Positions 9,079-18,219 of a stretch of 64,000 nt of DNA are shown here, piece by piece. A program made the position numbers and the translations under genes. How positions within the stretch are numbered: the stretch's first letter is position 1; the number at the start of each line of letters is the position of its first letter. Origin of the DNA: Planococcus sp. MSAK28401 (GTDB lineage: Bacteria > Bacillota > Bacilli > Bacillales_A > Planococcaceae); contig NZ_JAAMTH010000001.1 of assembly GCF_018283455.1 (NCBI RefSeq), forward strand, positions 219,001 to 283,000. Direction: 5' to 3'. The notes beneath the pieces were generated by a model that was not told the DNA's origin, ran no database searches, and saw only the letters and a list, made by a program, of their open reading frames with translations.

Positions 9079-9536
9079 CACGATTCAATTTCCGATTCCA
9101 GAAAATTCTCGAATTGAAAGAAAACGAAACCCAGCTGGCACAAGTAGAGATGGCCGAAGCGCTGAAAAAAGAGCAAGCCGTCCGCGAGCAAAGTGAAGTA
9201 TTGCATAGCAAGATTACCCAGGCGGAAGAAATGAAAAAAACAAAAGAGCAAAAAGGCATCCCCATCTCCGAGCTGCGCATGCTAGAAGAATACATCCATC
9301 AGCTCTATGAGCAGTCATTCATGGCGAAACGAGAAGTCGCAACCCACGAACGCAATGTCTCGAGAAGCCAAGATGCATTGAAAGAAAAAGCGCGCGAAGA
9401 AAAAACCTGGGGCAATTTAAAAGAGCAAAACTATGCTGCCCACCAGAAAGAACACCAAGCGGCAGAACAAAACTTTTTCGATGACCTGGCCGGCAGCCGC
9501 TATTACCGCCTCGGCAGAACCGGTGATGCACAGTGA
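9075..9536 (+). CDS. fliJ: Flagellar export chaperone FliJ
   Basis: 153-residue, almost entirely coiled coil (KILELKENETQLAQVEMAEA ... REVATHERNVSRSQDALKEK), typical of FliJ, the central stalk of the FliI ring. GTG start overlaps the fliI stop by four bases. It overlaps fliK by four bases; the ylxF (MotE-like) gene that lies here in B. subtilis is absent. Confidence 0.9.
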   Translation: MTRFNFRFQKILELKENETQLAQVEMAEALKKEQAVREQSEVLHSKITQAEEMKKTKEQKGIPISELRMLEEYIHQLYEQSFMAKREVATHERNVSRSQDALKEKAREEKTWGNLKEQNYAAHQKEHQAAEQNFFDDLAGSRYYRLGRTGDAQ

Positions 9537-10825
9537 ACGCGCTGGTGTCTGCGTTAACCAGCCGGCCCGTTGCACCCGCAGCTGTAGTGAAAACGCCGGC
9601 AAGCAATGAGCCCGCGGGACAATTTGGTCAATTGCTTATGGCGCTATCGGCGGATTCGACACAGCCGCAAGCGGAGCCAGAAGCTGCCTTGGAAGAGTTG
9701 CCGTTGAAAGAACTCACCGCGCTCCTCGAGCAATTATCGGGCATGCCCAAAGAACAATTGACCGAAGAGCAGCAAGCTTTGCAATACGCAGTCTTCCAGT
9801 TGCTCGCAGATGTGAAAGGGGAACAGTTGCAGCAAGCCATCGAAGCCTTTAGTTCCGACGAAGAGGTGCAAAGTGAATTAACTGCATTAGTAAAACAAAT
9901 AAAATCCTTATTGCTGACTGCTAAAGAATTCGCACAACCCGCTGGATTTTCGGGGGTCGCGGAAAAAGAAATTGCCTCAGCCGAAGCGGCACCGGAAGAA
10001 GCGCTGCGCCCGCTTATCGAGTTGGCTGCGCAGCTGAAAGAAGAAACGCTTCCTTCAGAAAAATTGCTGTTATTGAAAGAGCTTACGCCTATCAAAACGG
10101 AAGCGCGCCTGCCATTTACACAGACGCCTGCCGCATGGCTCCACGCGCTGTCGAAGGAGAGCACTCAAGCTAACAGTGCGGTTGAGCAGCAAGCGCCTGA
10201 CACGCAAGCTACGAAAGCGGTGCCTGCAGAAGGTGAAGTGGTTCCAAAAGCGGAAGCGGTTCAGCCTGCAGCTCCTGTGAAGACAGAAGGGCAGACGCAG
10301 GCCGCCGTGATTCCGGCAGCAATTGCTGATCAAAAGCCAGTGGATGTCCCGGTTCGACAAGTGCCGGTGCAGAAGCTTTCAGAAACACTCGCAGAATGGA
10401 TCAGTTCACCGGCCCGCTTGAGCGCCGGTGGAAATGAAACGCGCTTGCGCATCAATATCTTTCCTGAACACCTCGGCCATCTGGAGATTTTGGTGAGTAC
10501 GGCAGGCGGCAAAGTCAGCGCGCAAATCATCGCGAGCCAAGGCGCAGCAAAAGAAGCAGTAGAGTTTCAATTAAATCAATTGCGCATGTCACTGTCTCAG
10601 CAAGGTGTGGAGATCGATCGCTTGGAAGTGCGGGAAGAGCGCAGTTCATCCGAATTCCAACAGCACGAACGGCAGCGGGAATCGCCTTTCGCAGATGCGC
10701 CGGGAAATAGCGCTAGCCGGCGTAGCGGAAGCGGCGGAGAAGCCATTTCGGATGATGCCGAGATAGCGCCGAAGCGCCAGCGTGAAGCTGTTTCAATGAA
10801 TGGCCAAGTGGATTACAGCGTTTAA
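9533..10825 (+). CDS. fliK: Flagellar hook-length control protein FliK
   Basis: Secreted molecular ruler that ends hook growth. 430 residues: a low-complexity Ala/Glu/Gln-rich N-terminal two-thirds with little conservation, then the Flg_hook C-terminal domain (about 300-370) with [18 protein letters not shown] and [23 protein letters not shown] start overlapping fliJ. The N-terminal region is recognisable only by composition. Confidence 0.88.
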   Translation: MNALVSALTSRPVAPAAVVKTPASNEPAGQFGQLLMALSADSTQPQAEPEAALEELPLKELTALLEQLSGMPKEQLTEEQQALQYAVFQLLADVKGEQLQQAIEAFSSDEEVQSELTALVKQIKSLLLTAKEFAQPAGFSGVAEKEIASAEAAPEEALRPLIELAAQLKEETLPSEKLLLLKELTPIKTEARLPFTQTPAAWLHALSKESTQANSAVEQQAPDTQATKAVPAEGEVVPKAEAVQPAAPVKTEGQTQAAVIPAAIADQKPVDVPVRQVPVQKLSETLAEWISSPARLSAGGNETRLRINIFPEHLGHLEILVSTAGGKVSAQIIASQGAAKEAVEFQLNQLRMSLSQQGVEIDRLEVREERSSSEFQQHERQRESPFADAPGNSASRRSGSGGEAISDDAEIAPKRQREAVSMNGQVDYSV

Positions 10826-10842
10826 CAAAGGGGACTGATTGG

Positions 10843-11301
10843 ATGAATATCACCACAGCAACAACAGCGGCGAATCAGCCGGCGGCAGCTACAGAAAAAA
10901 CAAAGCCGGATGCACTTGGGCAAGATGCTTTCCTGAAAATCCTGATCGCCCAGCTGAAATACCAAGATCCGATGGAACCGCAGAAAGATGCGGAATTCAT
11001 TGGGCAGATGGCACAGTTCAGCAGCCTCGAGCAATTGACGCAATTGAACAAGACGATGACAGGCTACGCCGGAGAAGGCGGAAGCGCATCGCTTGCAGGT
11101 TCTGCCCATTTGCTTGGGACCGAAGTCAGCTGGTCGGCGAATGAACAAGCTGGCACGGGGATTGTCAAAGCTGTCACGATGAAAAATGGCGAAATCATGG
11201 TCGAGCTGGCAGACGGGGAAACGAAGATTCCATTGTCGGCCATTGAACGGATCGAACAGCAAGGCGAAACCAAAAACGAACAGGCGGCCGAGCAAGCTTA
11301 A
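10843..11301 (+). CDS. flgD: Flagellar hook cap / assembly protein FlgD
   Basis: Hook scaffolding protein, 152 residues, short form as in Bacillus. Signature [19 protein letters not shown] (about 26-44) and [15 protein letters not shown] are diagnostic; a small beta domain follows ([10 protein letters not shown]...). Start follows AAAGGGG. The C-terminal Tudor/FnIII domains of longer FlgD proteins are not present. Confidence 0.94.
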   Translation: MNITTATTAANQPAAATEKTKPDALGQDAFLKILIAQLKYQDPMEPQKDAEFIGQMAQFSSLEQLTQLNKTMTGYAGEGGSASLAGSAHLLGTEVSWSANEQAGTGIVKAVTMKNGEIMVELADGETKIPLSAIERIEQQGETKNEQAAEQA

Positions 11302-11332
11302 ACTTGCAGCCAGCTGAAAGGGGAAATGAAAA

Positions 11333-12115
11333 ATGTTGCGTTCTATGTACTCCGGGATTTCCGGCATGAAAAACTTCCAGGTGAAATTGGATGTTATCGG
11401 TAATAATATTTCCAACGTCAATACGGTCGGATTCAAAAAAAGCACTATCACCTTCCAAGATCTATTAAGTCAGAATATGTCCAACAGTGGTGCCAACCCG
11501 ATGCAAGTCGGCCTTGGTTCGACCAGCGCATCCTTAAATGTTAACCATAATGCGGGATCAGCGATGTCAACAGGCGTCGGAACTGATTTGACGATTATGG
11601 GTGATGGGTTCTTCGTCGTACAAGATCCAGAAGCACCTGGCGCTGAGGGGCAATATTTAACACGTGCAGGTAATTTCACGGTCACAGCTGATGGAAACTT
11701 GGTCACGGCTCAAGGTTATAACGTATTAAACGATAATGGACAGCCGATCAATATCAGTGGCTACGATTCTTACACAATCAACCGTCTTGGCGAGGTGATC
11801 GGAAAGCAAGCGGACGGAACCGAAGTGGTAGAAGCAACCATTGGCATCGCCTCTCCTGAAAACCCGGCTGGCCTACGTAAATTCGGGGGCTCTTTATATG
11901 AAATGACCAACCTTGCAAGCCCTGCAGGCCTGGTGATTGAAAACGCAACACAAGCGGGAACGGAAATCGGTTCTGGAATGCTGGAAATGTCCAACGTTGA
12001 CCTTACGGAAGAGTTCACGGAAATGATTATCGCACAGCGCGGCTTCCAAGCGAATTCACGGACCATCACGACTTCTGATGAACTGCTTCAGGAAGTCGTG
12101 AACTTGAAACGATGA
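11333..12115 (+). CDS. flgE: Flagellar hook protein FlgE
   Basis: 260 residues with N-terminal MLRSMYSGISGMKNFQVKLD, the rod/hook motif VIGNNISNVNTVGFKKSTIT and C-terminal SNVDLTEEFTEMIIAQRGFQ. Position between flgD and swrD matches the Bacillus hook gene, long mis-called flgG. Compact like the B. subtilis hook protein rather than the roughly 400-residue enterobacterial form. Confidence 0.9.
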   Translation: MLRSMYSGISGMKNFQVKLDVIGNNISNVNTVGFKKSTITFQDLLSQNMSNSGANPMQVGLGSTSASLNVNHNAGSAMSTGVGTDLTIMGDGFFVVQDPEAPGAEGQYLTRAGNFTVTADGNLVTAQGYNVLNDNGQPINISGYDSYTINRLGEVIGKQADGTEVVEATIGIASPENPAGLRKFGGSLYEMTNLASPAGLVIENATQAGTEIGSGMLEMSNVDLTEEFTEMIIAQRGFQANSRTITTSDELLQEVVNLKR

Positions 12116-12143
12116 TAAAACCGGCTGAATGGAGTGGAACACA

Positions 12144-12359
12144 ATGATTCGCTTAACGAGGCTGAACCGTTCTGAAATCGTCTTGAATGCGGTCTATATT
12201 GAGCGCATTGAAGCTATGCCGGATACGGTTGTCACGCTTACTACCGGAAGAAAAGTGCATGTGTTGGAGCCAGTCCGGACAGTGATTGAACTAGTGACGG
12301 CTTATTACCGGGATATCAACATCCTGCCGAAATTGCACGATGCACCCATGGAAGAGTAA
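12144..12359 (+). CDS. swrD: Flagellar protein SwrD (FlbD family)
   Basis: 71 residues from the ATG preceded by TGGAGTGG; an in-frame ATG at 12129 has no ribosome site. MIRLTRLNRSEIVLNAVYIE and the P-x-T-VVTLTTGRKVHVLE core are the FlbD fold. In B. subtilis SwrD raises motor power for swarming (known). Only 11 bp separate it from fliM: the fliL gene that normally stands between is missing. Confidence 0.9.
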   Translation: MIRLTRLNRSEIVLNAVYIERIEAMPDTVVTLTTGRKVHVLEPVRTVIELVTAYYRDINILPKLHDAPMEE

Positions 12360-12370
12360 GGAGAGTCAGT

Positions 12371-13315
12371 ATGGAAACAAATTTTTCAGGCACCAACACA
12401 GAAGCCTTGAACAGCAAGAAAATTCATACCTATGATTTCAAGAAGGCCTTGCGGTTTTCACAAGATCAGATTCGGACGCTATCCCGCATCCATGAGAACT
12501 TTGCGCGTCTCTTGACTTCCTATTTTTCGACACAATTGCGCACCTATGTACAGATTACTGCTGAAAAGGTAGAGCAAGTATCCTATACAGATTTTCTAGA
12601 GAATATTGAGAAGAAATCGATTCTCGGCGTATTTGAAGCCCCTCCGCTTAATGGCAGCATGGTGATGAAATTCTCGCCGGAAGTGGCATACGTCATGTTC
12701 GACCGCTTACTCGGCGGGCAAGGAAATATCGTGCAAAGGCCGAGTGATTTGACTGAGATTGAAATCAGTGTCATCAACCGGATCTTTGCACAGTCTCTAA
12801 GTTGCTTTCAGGAAGCATGGACATCGGTCATTGATTTATCGCCAGAATTGAAGGAAGTTGAAGTAAATCCACAATTTTTGCCGATGGCTTCGCCGAATGA
12901 AACGGTCATCATCGTTAAATTGCAGGCGAAGATTGGCGAAACTGAAGGCGAGATTCAGTTATGTCTTCCGCATTTGGTGCTAGAACAGGTCTTGCCGAAA
13001 TTATCTGCACGCCATTGGCTGGCAAGCCAGAAAAAAGCTGTAGAGCATCAAGAAGTGGAAGTGCTTGAAAGACGCCTTCACGCAACGAAGATGGACGTAG
13101 CGGCAGTGCTGGGCGAAGTGGCAATCGATATCAAGGATTTTCTAGACCTGAAAAAAGGCGATATTCTTCGCTTGGATGAATCAATTGATGCTCCGGTAAA
13201 ACTGTATATTGACCAGAAACAGAAATTCCTCGCACAACCAGGAATTTCTAAAGGCCGCCTGGCGGTACAAATTACCGGCTTGTGCGGGGAAGGGGAAGTT
13301 TGCGATGAAGGATGA
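12371..13315 (+). CDS. fliM: Flagellar motor switch protein FliM lacking the CheY-binding N-terminus
   Basis: C-ring middle protein, 314 residues against about 332 in B. subtilis (as recalled). The conserved body starts with [20 protein letters not shown] at residue 21 and ends in a SpoA/FliN-like domain. The usual opening LSQxEIDALL peptide, which docks phospho-CheY, is absent: the 20 residues before YDF read [20 protein letters not shown]. Start is fixed by GGAGAG seven bases upstream, and swrD ends 11 bp earlier, so no hidden N-terminal extension fits. Consistent with the absence of cheY. Confidence 0.92.
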   Translation: METNFSGTNTEALNSKKIHTYDFKKALRFSQDQIRTLSRIHENFARLLTSYFSTQLRTYVQITAEKVEQVSYTDFLENIEKKSILGVFEAPPLNGSMVMKFSPEVAYVMFDRLLGGQGNIVQRPSDLTEIEISVINRIFAQSLSCFQEAWTSVIDLSPELKEVEVNPQFLPMASPNETVIIVKLQAKIGETEGEIQLCLPHLVLEQVLPKLSARHWLASQKKAVEHQEVEVLERRLHATKMDVAAVLGEVAIDIKDFLDLKKGDILRLDESIDAPVKLYIDQKQKFLAQPGISKGRLAVQITGLCGEGEVCDEG

Positions 13316-14351
13316 GCGCCTATCGCCTGAAGAGATGAAAGGGTTGTTGAATAAGGCGGACAGCACCGTCCCGCAGGAAGCTTTAGGCAGCCATGAACTG
13401 GGCGTATTGAAAGAATTGTTCTGCACAGCGTTCGGCGGCACCGCTGCACTGCGCGACCCGCTGTTTCCGGAAACGGCAGCTATCAAAGGGCCGGTTTGGA
13501 GCGTAAAGAGCAAGGATGAGCTGTTTGCTGAAGCCGAGACGCCGGTTTATGTCGCGCTCGGCGAATACAGCGGCTTGTTGAAAATGCCGCAAATCGTCAC
13601 GCTCGACCAAGCAGAGGCGGATGCGATGGCATCGGAGTTGTCAGGTGAAACAGACAGCGACAAGCTTTTCGCGGCAGTCCAGGATATGCTCGTGCGCCTG
13701 TTCGGGTCATCGGCGACCGCTTTGTCGATGGTGAGCGGCCAAGAAGTCGGTTATTCCTTATCGGGCATGGACATTCTGGAGGCGGGACAGAAATTTCCGT
13801 TCACTCATTTCACGAAAGAGCAATGGTTTGCTGAAGCGCTGTTTACGCTGACTGTCGGCGACCGCCAAAATGTAGCGTTCCGCATGTATTTGCCGGCTGG
13901 CCCGTGCCGAGAGTTGGCCGAAGAGCTGGCAGGCTGCGAGCATGCGGAAGAAGCGAAGGAGATACAGGATATGTCATCAAACGAACATCAACAACCAGAA
14001 AAAACTTCACAGCCGGCGGATGCTAACGGGCCGAACGTCCAGTCCGTCCAATTCTCGAGCTTTGATGAAATCGCCGCTGAACAATCGGCGCCGAACAACC
14101 TTGACATGCTCTTGGACATTCCGCTGCAAGTGACGGTGGAACTTGGCCGGACAAAACGGATGGTCAAGGAAATCCTCGAGATGTCGCAAGGATCGATCGT
14201 CGAACTCGACAAACTGGCGGGAGAGCCGGTGGACATTCTCATCAACAACAAACTGATCGCAGTCGGAGAAGTGGTCGTCATCGACGAAAACTTCGGCGTG
14301 CGGGTAACAGATATTTTAAGTACGGCAGAGCGCATTTCCAAATTGCGTTGA
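13305..14351 (+). CDS. fliY: Flagellar motor switch protein FliY with degenerate phosphatase sites
   Basis: 348 residues from the ATG after GGGGAAG, overlapping fliM by 11 bases. Domains: N-terminal [12 protein letters not shown], a worn version of LSQDEIDALL; a CheC-like middle domain (about 30-205); an acidic/Gln linker; and a strongly conserved FliN domain ([20 protein letters not shown] ... [18 protein letters not shown]). The two CheC-type E-x-x-N phosphatase motifs read E37-L-F-C40 and D127-M-L-V130, so catalytic Asn is lost in both and Glu in one. Motor role retained, phospho-CheY hydrolysis doubtful. Confidence 0.92.
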   Translation: MKDERLSPEEMKGLLNKADSTVPQEALGSHELGVLKELFCTAFGGTAALRDPLFPETAAIKGPVWSVKSKDELFAEAETPVYVALGEYSGLLKMPQIVTLDQAEADAMASELSGETDSDKLFAAVQDMLVRLFGSSATALSMVSGQEVGYSLSGMDILEAGQKFPFTHFTKEQWFAEALFTLTVGDRQNVAFRMYLPAGPCRELAEELAGCEHAEEAKEIQDMSSNEHQQPEKTSQPADANGPNVQSVQFSSFDEIAAEQSAPNNLDMLLDIPLQVTVELGRTKRMVKEILEMSQGSIVELDKLAGEPVDILINNKLIAVGEVVVIDENFGVRVTDILSTAERISKLR

Positions 14352-14376
14352 TGCAAGGCAAAGGAGTACGGCAAGT

Positions 14377-14985
14377 GTGAATTACAGACAATGGATCTTA
14401 CTACTCATAGCGCTCGCTGCCCTTTGGTTTGCTGCACCGGCAATGGCGTCTGCGGATACGGGAAATGTAGCCGATTGGCTGAAAGAAGACCCGGCAAGCG
14501 AAACGGAACCGGCAGAAGCGGAAGCGGTGCCGGAGATCGAAGAGAAAAGTTTCGCTGGGCTCATCGGGCAATTGATTTTCTATACCTTGCTGATCGCCGG
14601 ATTGATTTACGGGCTCATCAAATTTTTGGCCATGCGCCAAAAAGGCGTGCAGTCGCAGCGTGCGGTCCAGCTGATGGGCGGCTCGCCGCTCGGCCAGAAC
14701 AAATCGCTGCAGCTGGTCAAAGTCGGCGGCCAATTTTACTTGATTGGCGTGGGCAACGAAGTGACACTCATCAAGGAGTTTTCGGGAGAAGACGAGATTG
14801 CCGCTTTGGAACAAGATTTGGAACAACAGCGTCCAGCTACATCCGCGTTGTTTGGAAATAGCGGCAAAGCGAAAGCGCCGTTCACGAATTTCGAGCAATA
14901 CTTCGCCCGCAGTTTGGACAAACAAAAAGAACGGCGCTTGTCTTTCGGTGAAAAGCGCACAGATGACGGGGAGGACCAGCGATGA
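14377..14985 (+). CDS. fliO: Flagellar biosynthetic protein FliO (FliZ family)
   Basis: 202 residues: signal-like N-terminus ([19 protein letters not shown]), short acidic periplasmic stretch, one membrane segment near 60-82 ([20 protein letters not shown]) and a cytoplasmic domain with [20 protein letters not shown]. Assists FliP assembly in the export gate. GTG start after AAGGAG; begins 25 bp after fliY, exactly where cheY stands in B. subtilis. Confidence 0.87.
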   Translation: MNYRQWILLLIALAALWFAAPAMASADTGNVADWLKEDPASETEPAEAEAVPEIEEKSFAGLIGQLIFYTLLIAGLIYGLIKFLAMRQKGVQSQRAVQLMGGSPLGQNKSLQLVKVGGQFYLIGVGNEVTLIKEFSGEDEIAALEQDLEQQRPATSALFGNSGKAKAPFTNFEQYFARSLDKQKERRLSFGEKRTDDGEDQR

Positions 14986-15665
14986 TCCCAGAATTATTAT
15001 TGGCCATTCCCGGAATCTCGCTCGATAATACCGATCCCGGAGATGTTTCGACGACTTTGCAATTATTATTAATGCTGACGGTGTTGTCGCTCGCACCAGG
15101 CATTCTCATCATGATGACGAGTTTCACGCGCATCATCATCGTCTTGAGCTTCGTGCGGACAGGGCTCGGGACGCAATCGATGCCCCCGAACCAAGTACTG
15201 GTCGGATTGGCATTATTTTTAACCTTTTTCATCATGGCGCCGGTTGCAACGGAAATGAACGATACCGCGCTCCAGCCGTATTTGGACGAAGAACTGAACC
15301 AGGAAGAAGCGCTCGATGCCGCTATGTTGCCAATCAAGGAATTCATGGCACAGCATACGCGCGAAAAAGACTTGGCGTTGTTTTTCAAATACGCCGAACT
15401 TGAAAAGCCGGACGGCATCGAAGGCATTCCATTGACTTCGCTGGTCCCGGCATTCGCACTTAGCGAATTAAAGACCGCTTTCCAGATCGGCTTCGTCATT
15501 TTCATCCCGTTTTTGATCATTGATATGGTCGTCGCATCGACCTTGATGGCGATGGGGATGATGATGCTGCCGCCGGTCATGATCTCACTGCCTTTTAAAA
15601 TCTTATTGTTCGTCCTGGTGGATGGATGGTACTTAATCATCGAATCGCTGCTTGTCAGCTTTTAG
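14982..15665 (+). CDS. fliP: Flagellar export gate protein FliP
   Basis: Membrane protein of the FliPQR export gate, 227 residues. Hallmarks: [40 protein letters not shown], and [24 protein letters not shown] overlap with fliO. Four membrane segments are evident from hydrophobicity. Full length with no irregularity. Confidence 0.96.
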   Translation: MIPELLLAIPGISLDNTDPGDVSTTLQLLLMLTVLSLAPGILIMMTSFTRIIIVLSFVRTGLGTQSMPPNQVLVGLALFLTFFIMAPVATEMNDTALQPYLDEELNQEEALDAAMLPIKEFMAQHTREKDLALFFKYAELEKPDGIEGIPLTSLVPAFALSELKTAFQIGFVIFIPFLIIDMVVASTLMAMGMMMLPPVMISLPFKILLFVLVDGWYLIIESLLVSF

Positions 15666-15682
15666 CGAGAGGAAGAATTTAT

Positions 15683-15952
15683 TTGACGCCGGATATGGTC
15701 ATCAAACTAGCAGAACAATCCATTTACCTCATCATTCTCATATCAGCTCCGCTATTGCTCATCGCACTGGGAGTGGGGCTATTGGTCAGTGTATTCCAGG
15801 CCATGACCCAAATCCAGGAGCAAACTCTGGCATTCATCCCGAAAATACTGGCGGTATTCCTGTCGCTGGTCATTTTCGGCCCCTGGATGCTGACGATGCT
15901 CCTGGATTATACGCGCGATTTGTTCGAGCAGCTTCCACGGTTTATCGGATAA
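15683..15952 (+). CDS. fliQ: Flagellar export gate protein FliQ
   Basis: 89 residues from a TTG start that follows AGAGGAAG by eight bases; this gives the standard length. Two membrane helices, with SVFQAMTQIQEQTLAFIPKI conserved in FliQ. Any upstream in-frame start would run back into fliP and add unmatched residues. Lies 17 bp after fliP and 6 bp before fliR. Confidence 0.94.
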   Translation: MTPDMVIKLAEQSIYLIILISAPLLLIALGVGLLVSVFQAMTQIQEQTLAFIPKILAVFLSLVIFGPWMLTMLLDYTRDLFEQLPRFIG

Positions 15953-15958
15953 GCGCCG

Positions 15959-16735
15959 ATGAATGATGTTCTTAATCTGCTGCCGTTCTTCTTGCTCGTG
16001 CTCATCCGCCTTACCGCTTTTTTCCTGATTGCGCCGCTGTTTGCGATGAGGGGCGTGCCCAATCAATTCAAAATCGGCATCGCCGCTTTTCTCGCGCTGA
16101 CGGCGACCACTGCGTGGGCTCCGGAAACCGCAGTGGTGCTCGATGGCAGCTACACGTTGTTGATCTTCAAGGAATTGGCGGTCGGTTTGGCGCTTGGCTT
16201 TACGGCTGCGCTGTTGCTTTATGCGGTGCAAATCGCCGGAGCGTTCATCGATTTCCAGATGGGCTTTGCCATCGCCAATGTCTTGGATCCGCAGACGGGC
16301 GCCCAAGTGCCGATCATCGGGCAGTTTAAATATACGCTCGCGCTGTTGTTCCTATTGACTGTCAACGGCCATCATATGATGCTTGACGGCGTGATGCAGA
16401 GCTTGCGCGTCCTGCCGGCGGAAGAGTTCTTGTCGGTCGGCGCGGAATCCATCGCGCGTTTTATGACTGATCTGTTTATAGAGATGTTCATTATCGCCTT
16501 CCAGATTTCCTTGCCGATCGTCGCGTCGTTGTTTTTGATCGATGTGGCACTTGGAATCCTGACGAAAGCCGTGCCGCAATTGAATATCTTTGCAGTCGGC
16601 TTGCCGCTGAAAATCTTCGTCGGCTTTGTATTGTTGCTTTTGACGATGACCGTGTTCTTTTATTTGTTGCAGGTCCTCTTTGAAAAAATGATGGTCAGCA
16701 TGGGCGAATTAATCAGCTTATTGGGAGGCGGATAG
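15959..16735 (+). CDS. fliR: Flagellar export gate protein FliR
   Basis: 258-residue polytopic membrane protein, usual length. Conserved pieces: AFLALTATTAWAPE, KELAVGLALGFTAALLLYAV, GAFIDFQMGFAIANVLDPQT and FLVIDVALGILTKAVPQLNI-like segment near 190-210. Stop overlaps the flhB ribosome site (GGGAGGCGGATAGG), so the two are likely coupled. Confidence 0.95.
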   Translation: MNDVLNLLPFFLLVLIRLTAFFLIAPLFAMRGVPNQFKIGIAAFLALTATTAWAPETAVVLDGSYTLLIFKELAVGLALGFTAALLLYAVQIAGAFIDFQMGFAIANVLDPQTGAQVPIIGQFKYTLALLFLLTVNGHHMMLDGVMQSLRVLPAEEFLSVGAESIARFMTDLFIEMFIIAFQISLPIVASLFLIDVALGILTKAVPQLNIFAVGLPLKIFVGFVLLLLTMTVFFYLLQVLFEKMMVSMGELISLLGGG

Positions 16736-16736
16736 G

Positions 16737-17828
16737 ATGAAACGCTATCCATTGAACCTGGACCTGCAGTTTTTTGCCGGCGAAAAGACCGAAAAGGCAA
16801 CGCCTCAAAAGCGCCAGGAATCACGCAAAAAAGGCCAAGTCGCCAAAAGCCAGGAAGTCGCGGCCGCACTCATCATGCTCGGCGGCATCCTCGTCCTGAG
16901 TTTTCTCGGGGAATGGATGCTTGACCAATTGCTAGCCATTTACCGCATCAATTACATCCAATACATCAGTTGGGACATCACGCCAGACACGATCCGGCTC
17001 ATGTTCGAACAATTGGCCATGGATGCGTTCTTGGTCATTGTGCCGATCATGCTGGTTGGGGTGGTCTTTGGATTTCTCGGAAATTATATGCAAGTGGGGC
17101 CGCTTTTTACGGCAGAACCGTTAAAAGCGAAGCTTGAGCGGCTCGATCCGATCAAAGGCGCGAAAAGGATTTTCTCGGTTCGCGCGCTTGTGGAACTGGC
17201 CAAATCTTTGATGAAGATTGCGATTGTCGGGGGCGCAGCTTTTGGCGTCTTGTGGTTCGGGCAGGAAGAGATTTTCTCGCTGTCGCGGCAAAGCCTGCGC
17301 GACTCCCTGAGCCTTGTCGGCGGCCTCGTCCTCCAGATGGGCATGGTCGCGGCACTGATTTTGCTGTCTTTATCAACGCTCGACTACATGTATCAGAAAT
17401 ACGAGTTCGAAAAGGGCATCCGGATGTCCAAGCAAGATATTAAAGACGAATACAAAAAGGCGGAAGGCGATCCGTTGATCAAACAAAAGATCAAGGAAAA
17501 GCAACGCCAAATGAGCATGAACCGAATGATTCAGGATTTGCCGAACGCTGACGTCGTCATCACCAACCCGACGCATTACGCGATCGCGATCCAATACGAC
17601 GCCGAAACGATGGAAGCGCCGAAAGTCATTGCAATGGGAAAAGATTTCACGGCGCTTAAGATCAAAGAAAAAGCGAAAGAGCTCGGCATCGTGACAATGG
17701 AAAACAAGCCGCTCGCCCGCTCGCTCTACGCGCAAGTATCAATCGGCGATTCCGTGCCGGAAGAATTATTCCTAGCCGTCGCCGAAGTCCTGGCTTATAT
17801 CTACGCTTTGAAAGGGAAGCTTTCGTAA
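16737..17828 (+). CDS. flhB: Flagellar export switch protein FlhB
   Basis: 363 residues. Opens with LQFFAGEKTEKATPQKRQES, four membrane segments to about residue 210, then the cytoplasmic domain with the autocleavage motif N-P-T-H (VVITNPTHYAIAIQYD, near 277) that switches export from rod/hook to filament substrates. All features intact. A 391-bp gap holding a repeat element separates it from flhA, which in B. subtilis follows directly. Confidence 0.96.
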   Translation: MKRYPLNLDLQFFAGEKTEKATPQKRQESRKKGQVAKSQEVAAALIMLGGILVLSFLGEWMLDQLLAIYRINYIQYISWDITPDTIRLMFEQLAMDAFLVIVPIMLVGVVFGFLGNYMQVGPLFTAEPLKAKLERLDPIKGAKRIFSVRALVELAKSLMKIAIVGGAAFGVLWFGQEEIFSLSRQSLRDSLSLVGGLVLQMGMVAALILLSLSTLDYMYQKYEFEKGIRMSKQDIKDEYKKAEGDPLIKQKIKEKQRQMSMNRMIQDLPNADVVITNPTHYAIAIQYDAETMEAPKVIAMGKDFTALKIKEKAKELGIVTMENKPLARSLYAQVSIGDSVPEELFLAVAEVLAYIYALKGKLS

Positions 17829-17958
17829 TGTATAGATATACTGAACTGAATGAAGTAAGAACGGATCAGGAGTATTGAATAAATTTATACGCTATAGAGT
17901 TTTAAGAAGTAGAACTTTTCAATTCGCCAACTATCAGTGAAATATCTAAGTGTTTGGA

Positions 17959-18140
17959 GAAGCGTCCGCTCGTAAAACCTTCTGCTCAATAATGCTGCGC
18001 ATTACTTCGCAAAGATAAGGTCTCACGTAGTTCGACTTTATCTTTCCTGTGGACTAGCGAGACGACCGAGACCCCACAGTGAACGTAGTGAGCGAGGAGG
18101 CTTGGGCGCGAGCCCACGGAAAGCGAGCGGTAAGCTTCGG
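17959..18140. repeat. Palindromic intergenic repeat element between flhB and flhA
   Basis: About 180 bp bounded by an imperfect inverted repeat (GAAGC-GT-CCGCTCG at 17959-17972, CGAGCGGTAAGCTTC at 18124-18138). Inside are nested dyads: AAAGATAAGG/CTTTATCTTT (18011-18045), CTGTGG/CCACAG (18047-18079) and GGGC-GCGA-GCCC (18104-18115). The GAGACC/CCACAG and GAGCGAGGAGG wording is typical of dispersed REP-like repeats in Bacillales. It interrupts an otherwise tightly packed operon. No protein is supported here; the flanking 17829-17958 shows nothing recognisable. Confidence 0.7.
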
Positions 18141-18219
18141 AAAACACGCTTTCCCAGGAATATCCGGAATTAACTTCAACATACATAGCAAACCGCAACA
18201 AGAAAGAGGAGGAAGCAGT

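Noticed and set aside
18079..18219. In-frame extension of flhA by 47 codons
   Set aside because: The extra codons lie in the palindromic repeat; the TTG at 18220 has an ideal ribosome site and gives the standard FlhA length.
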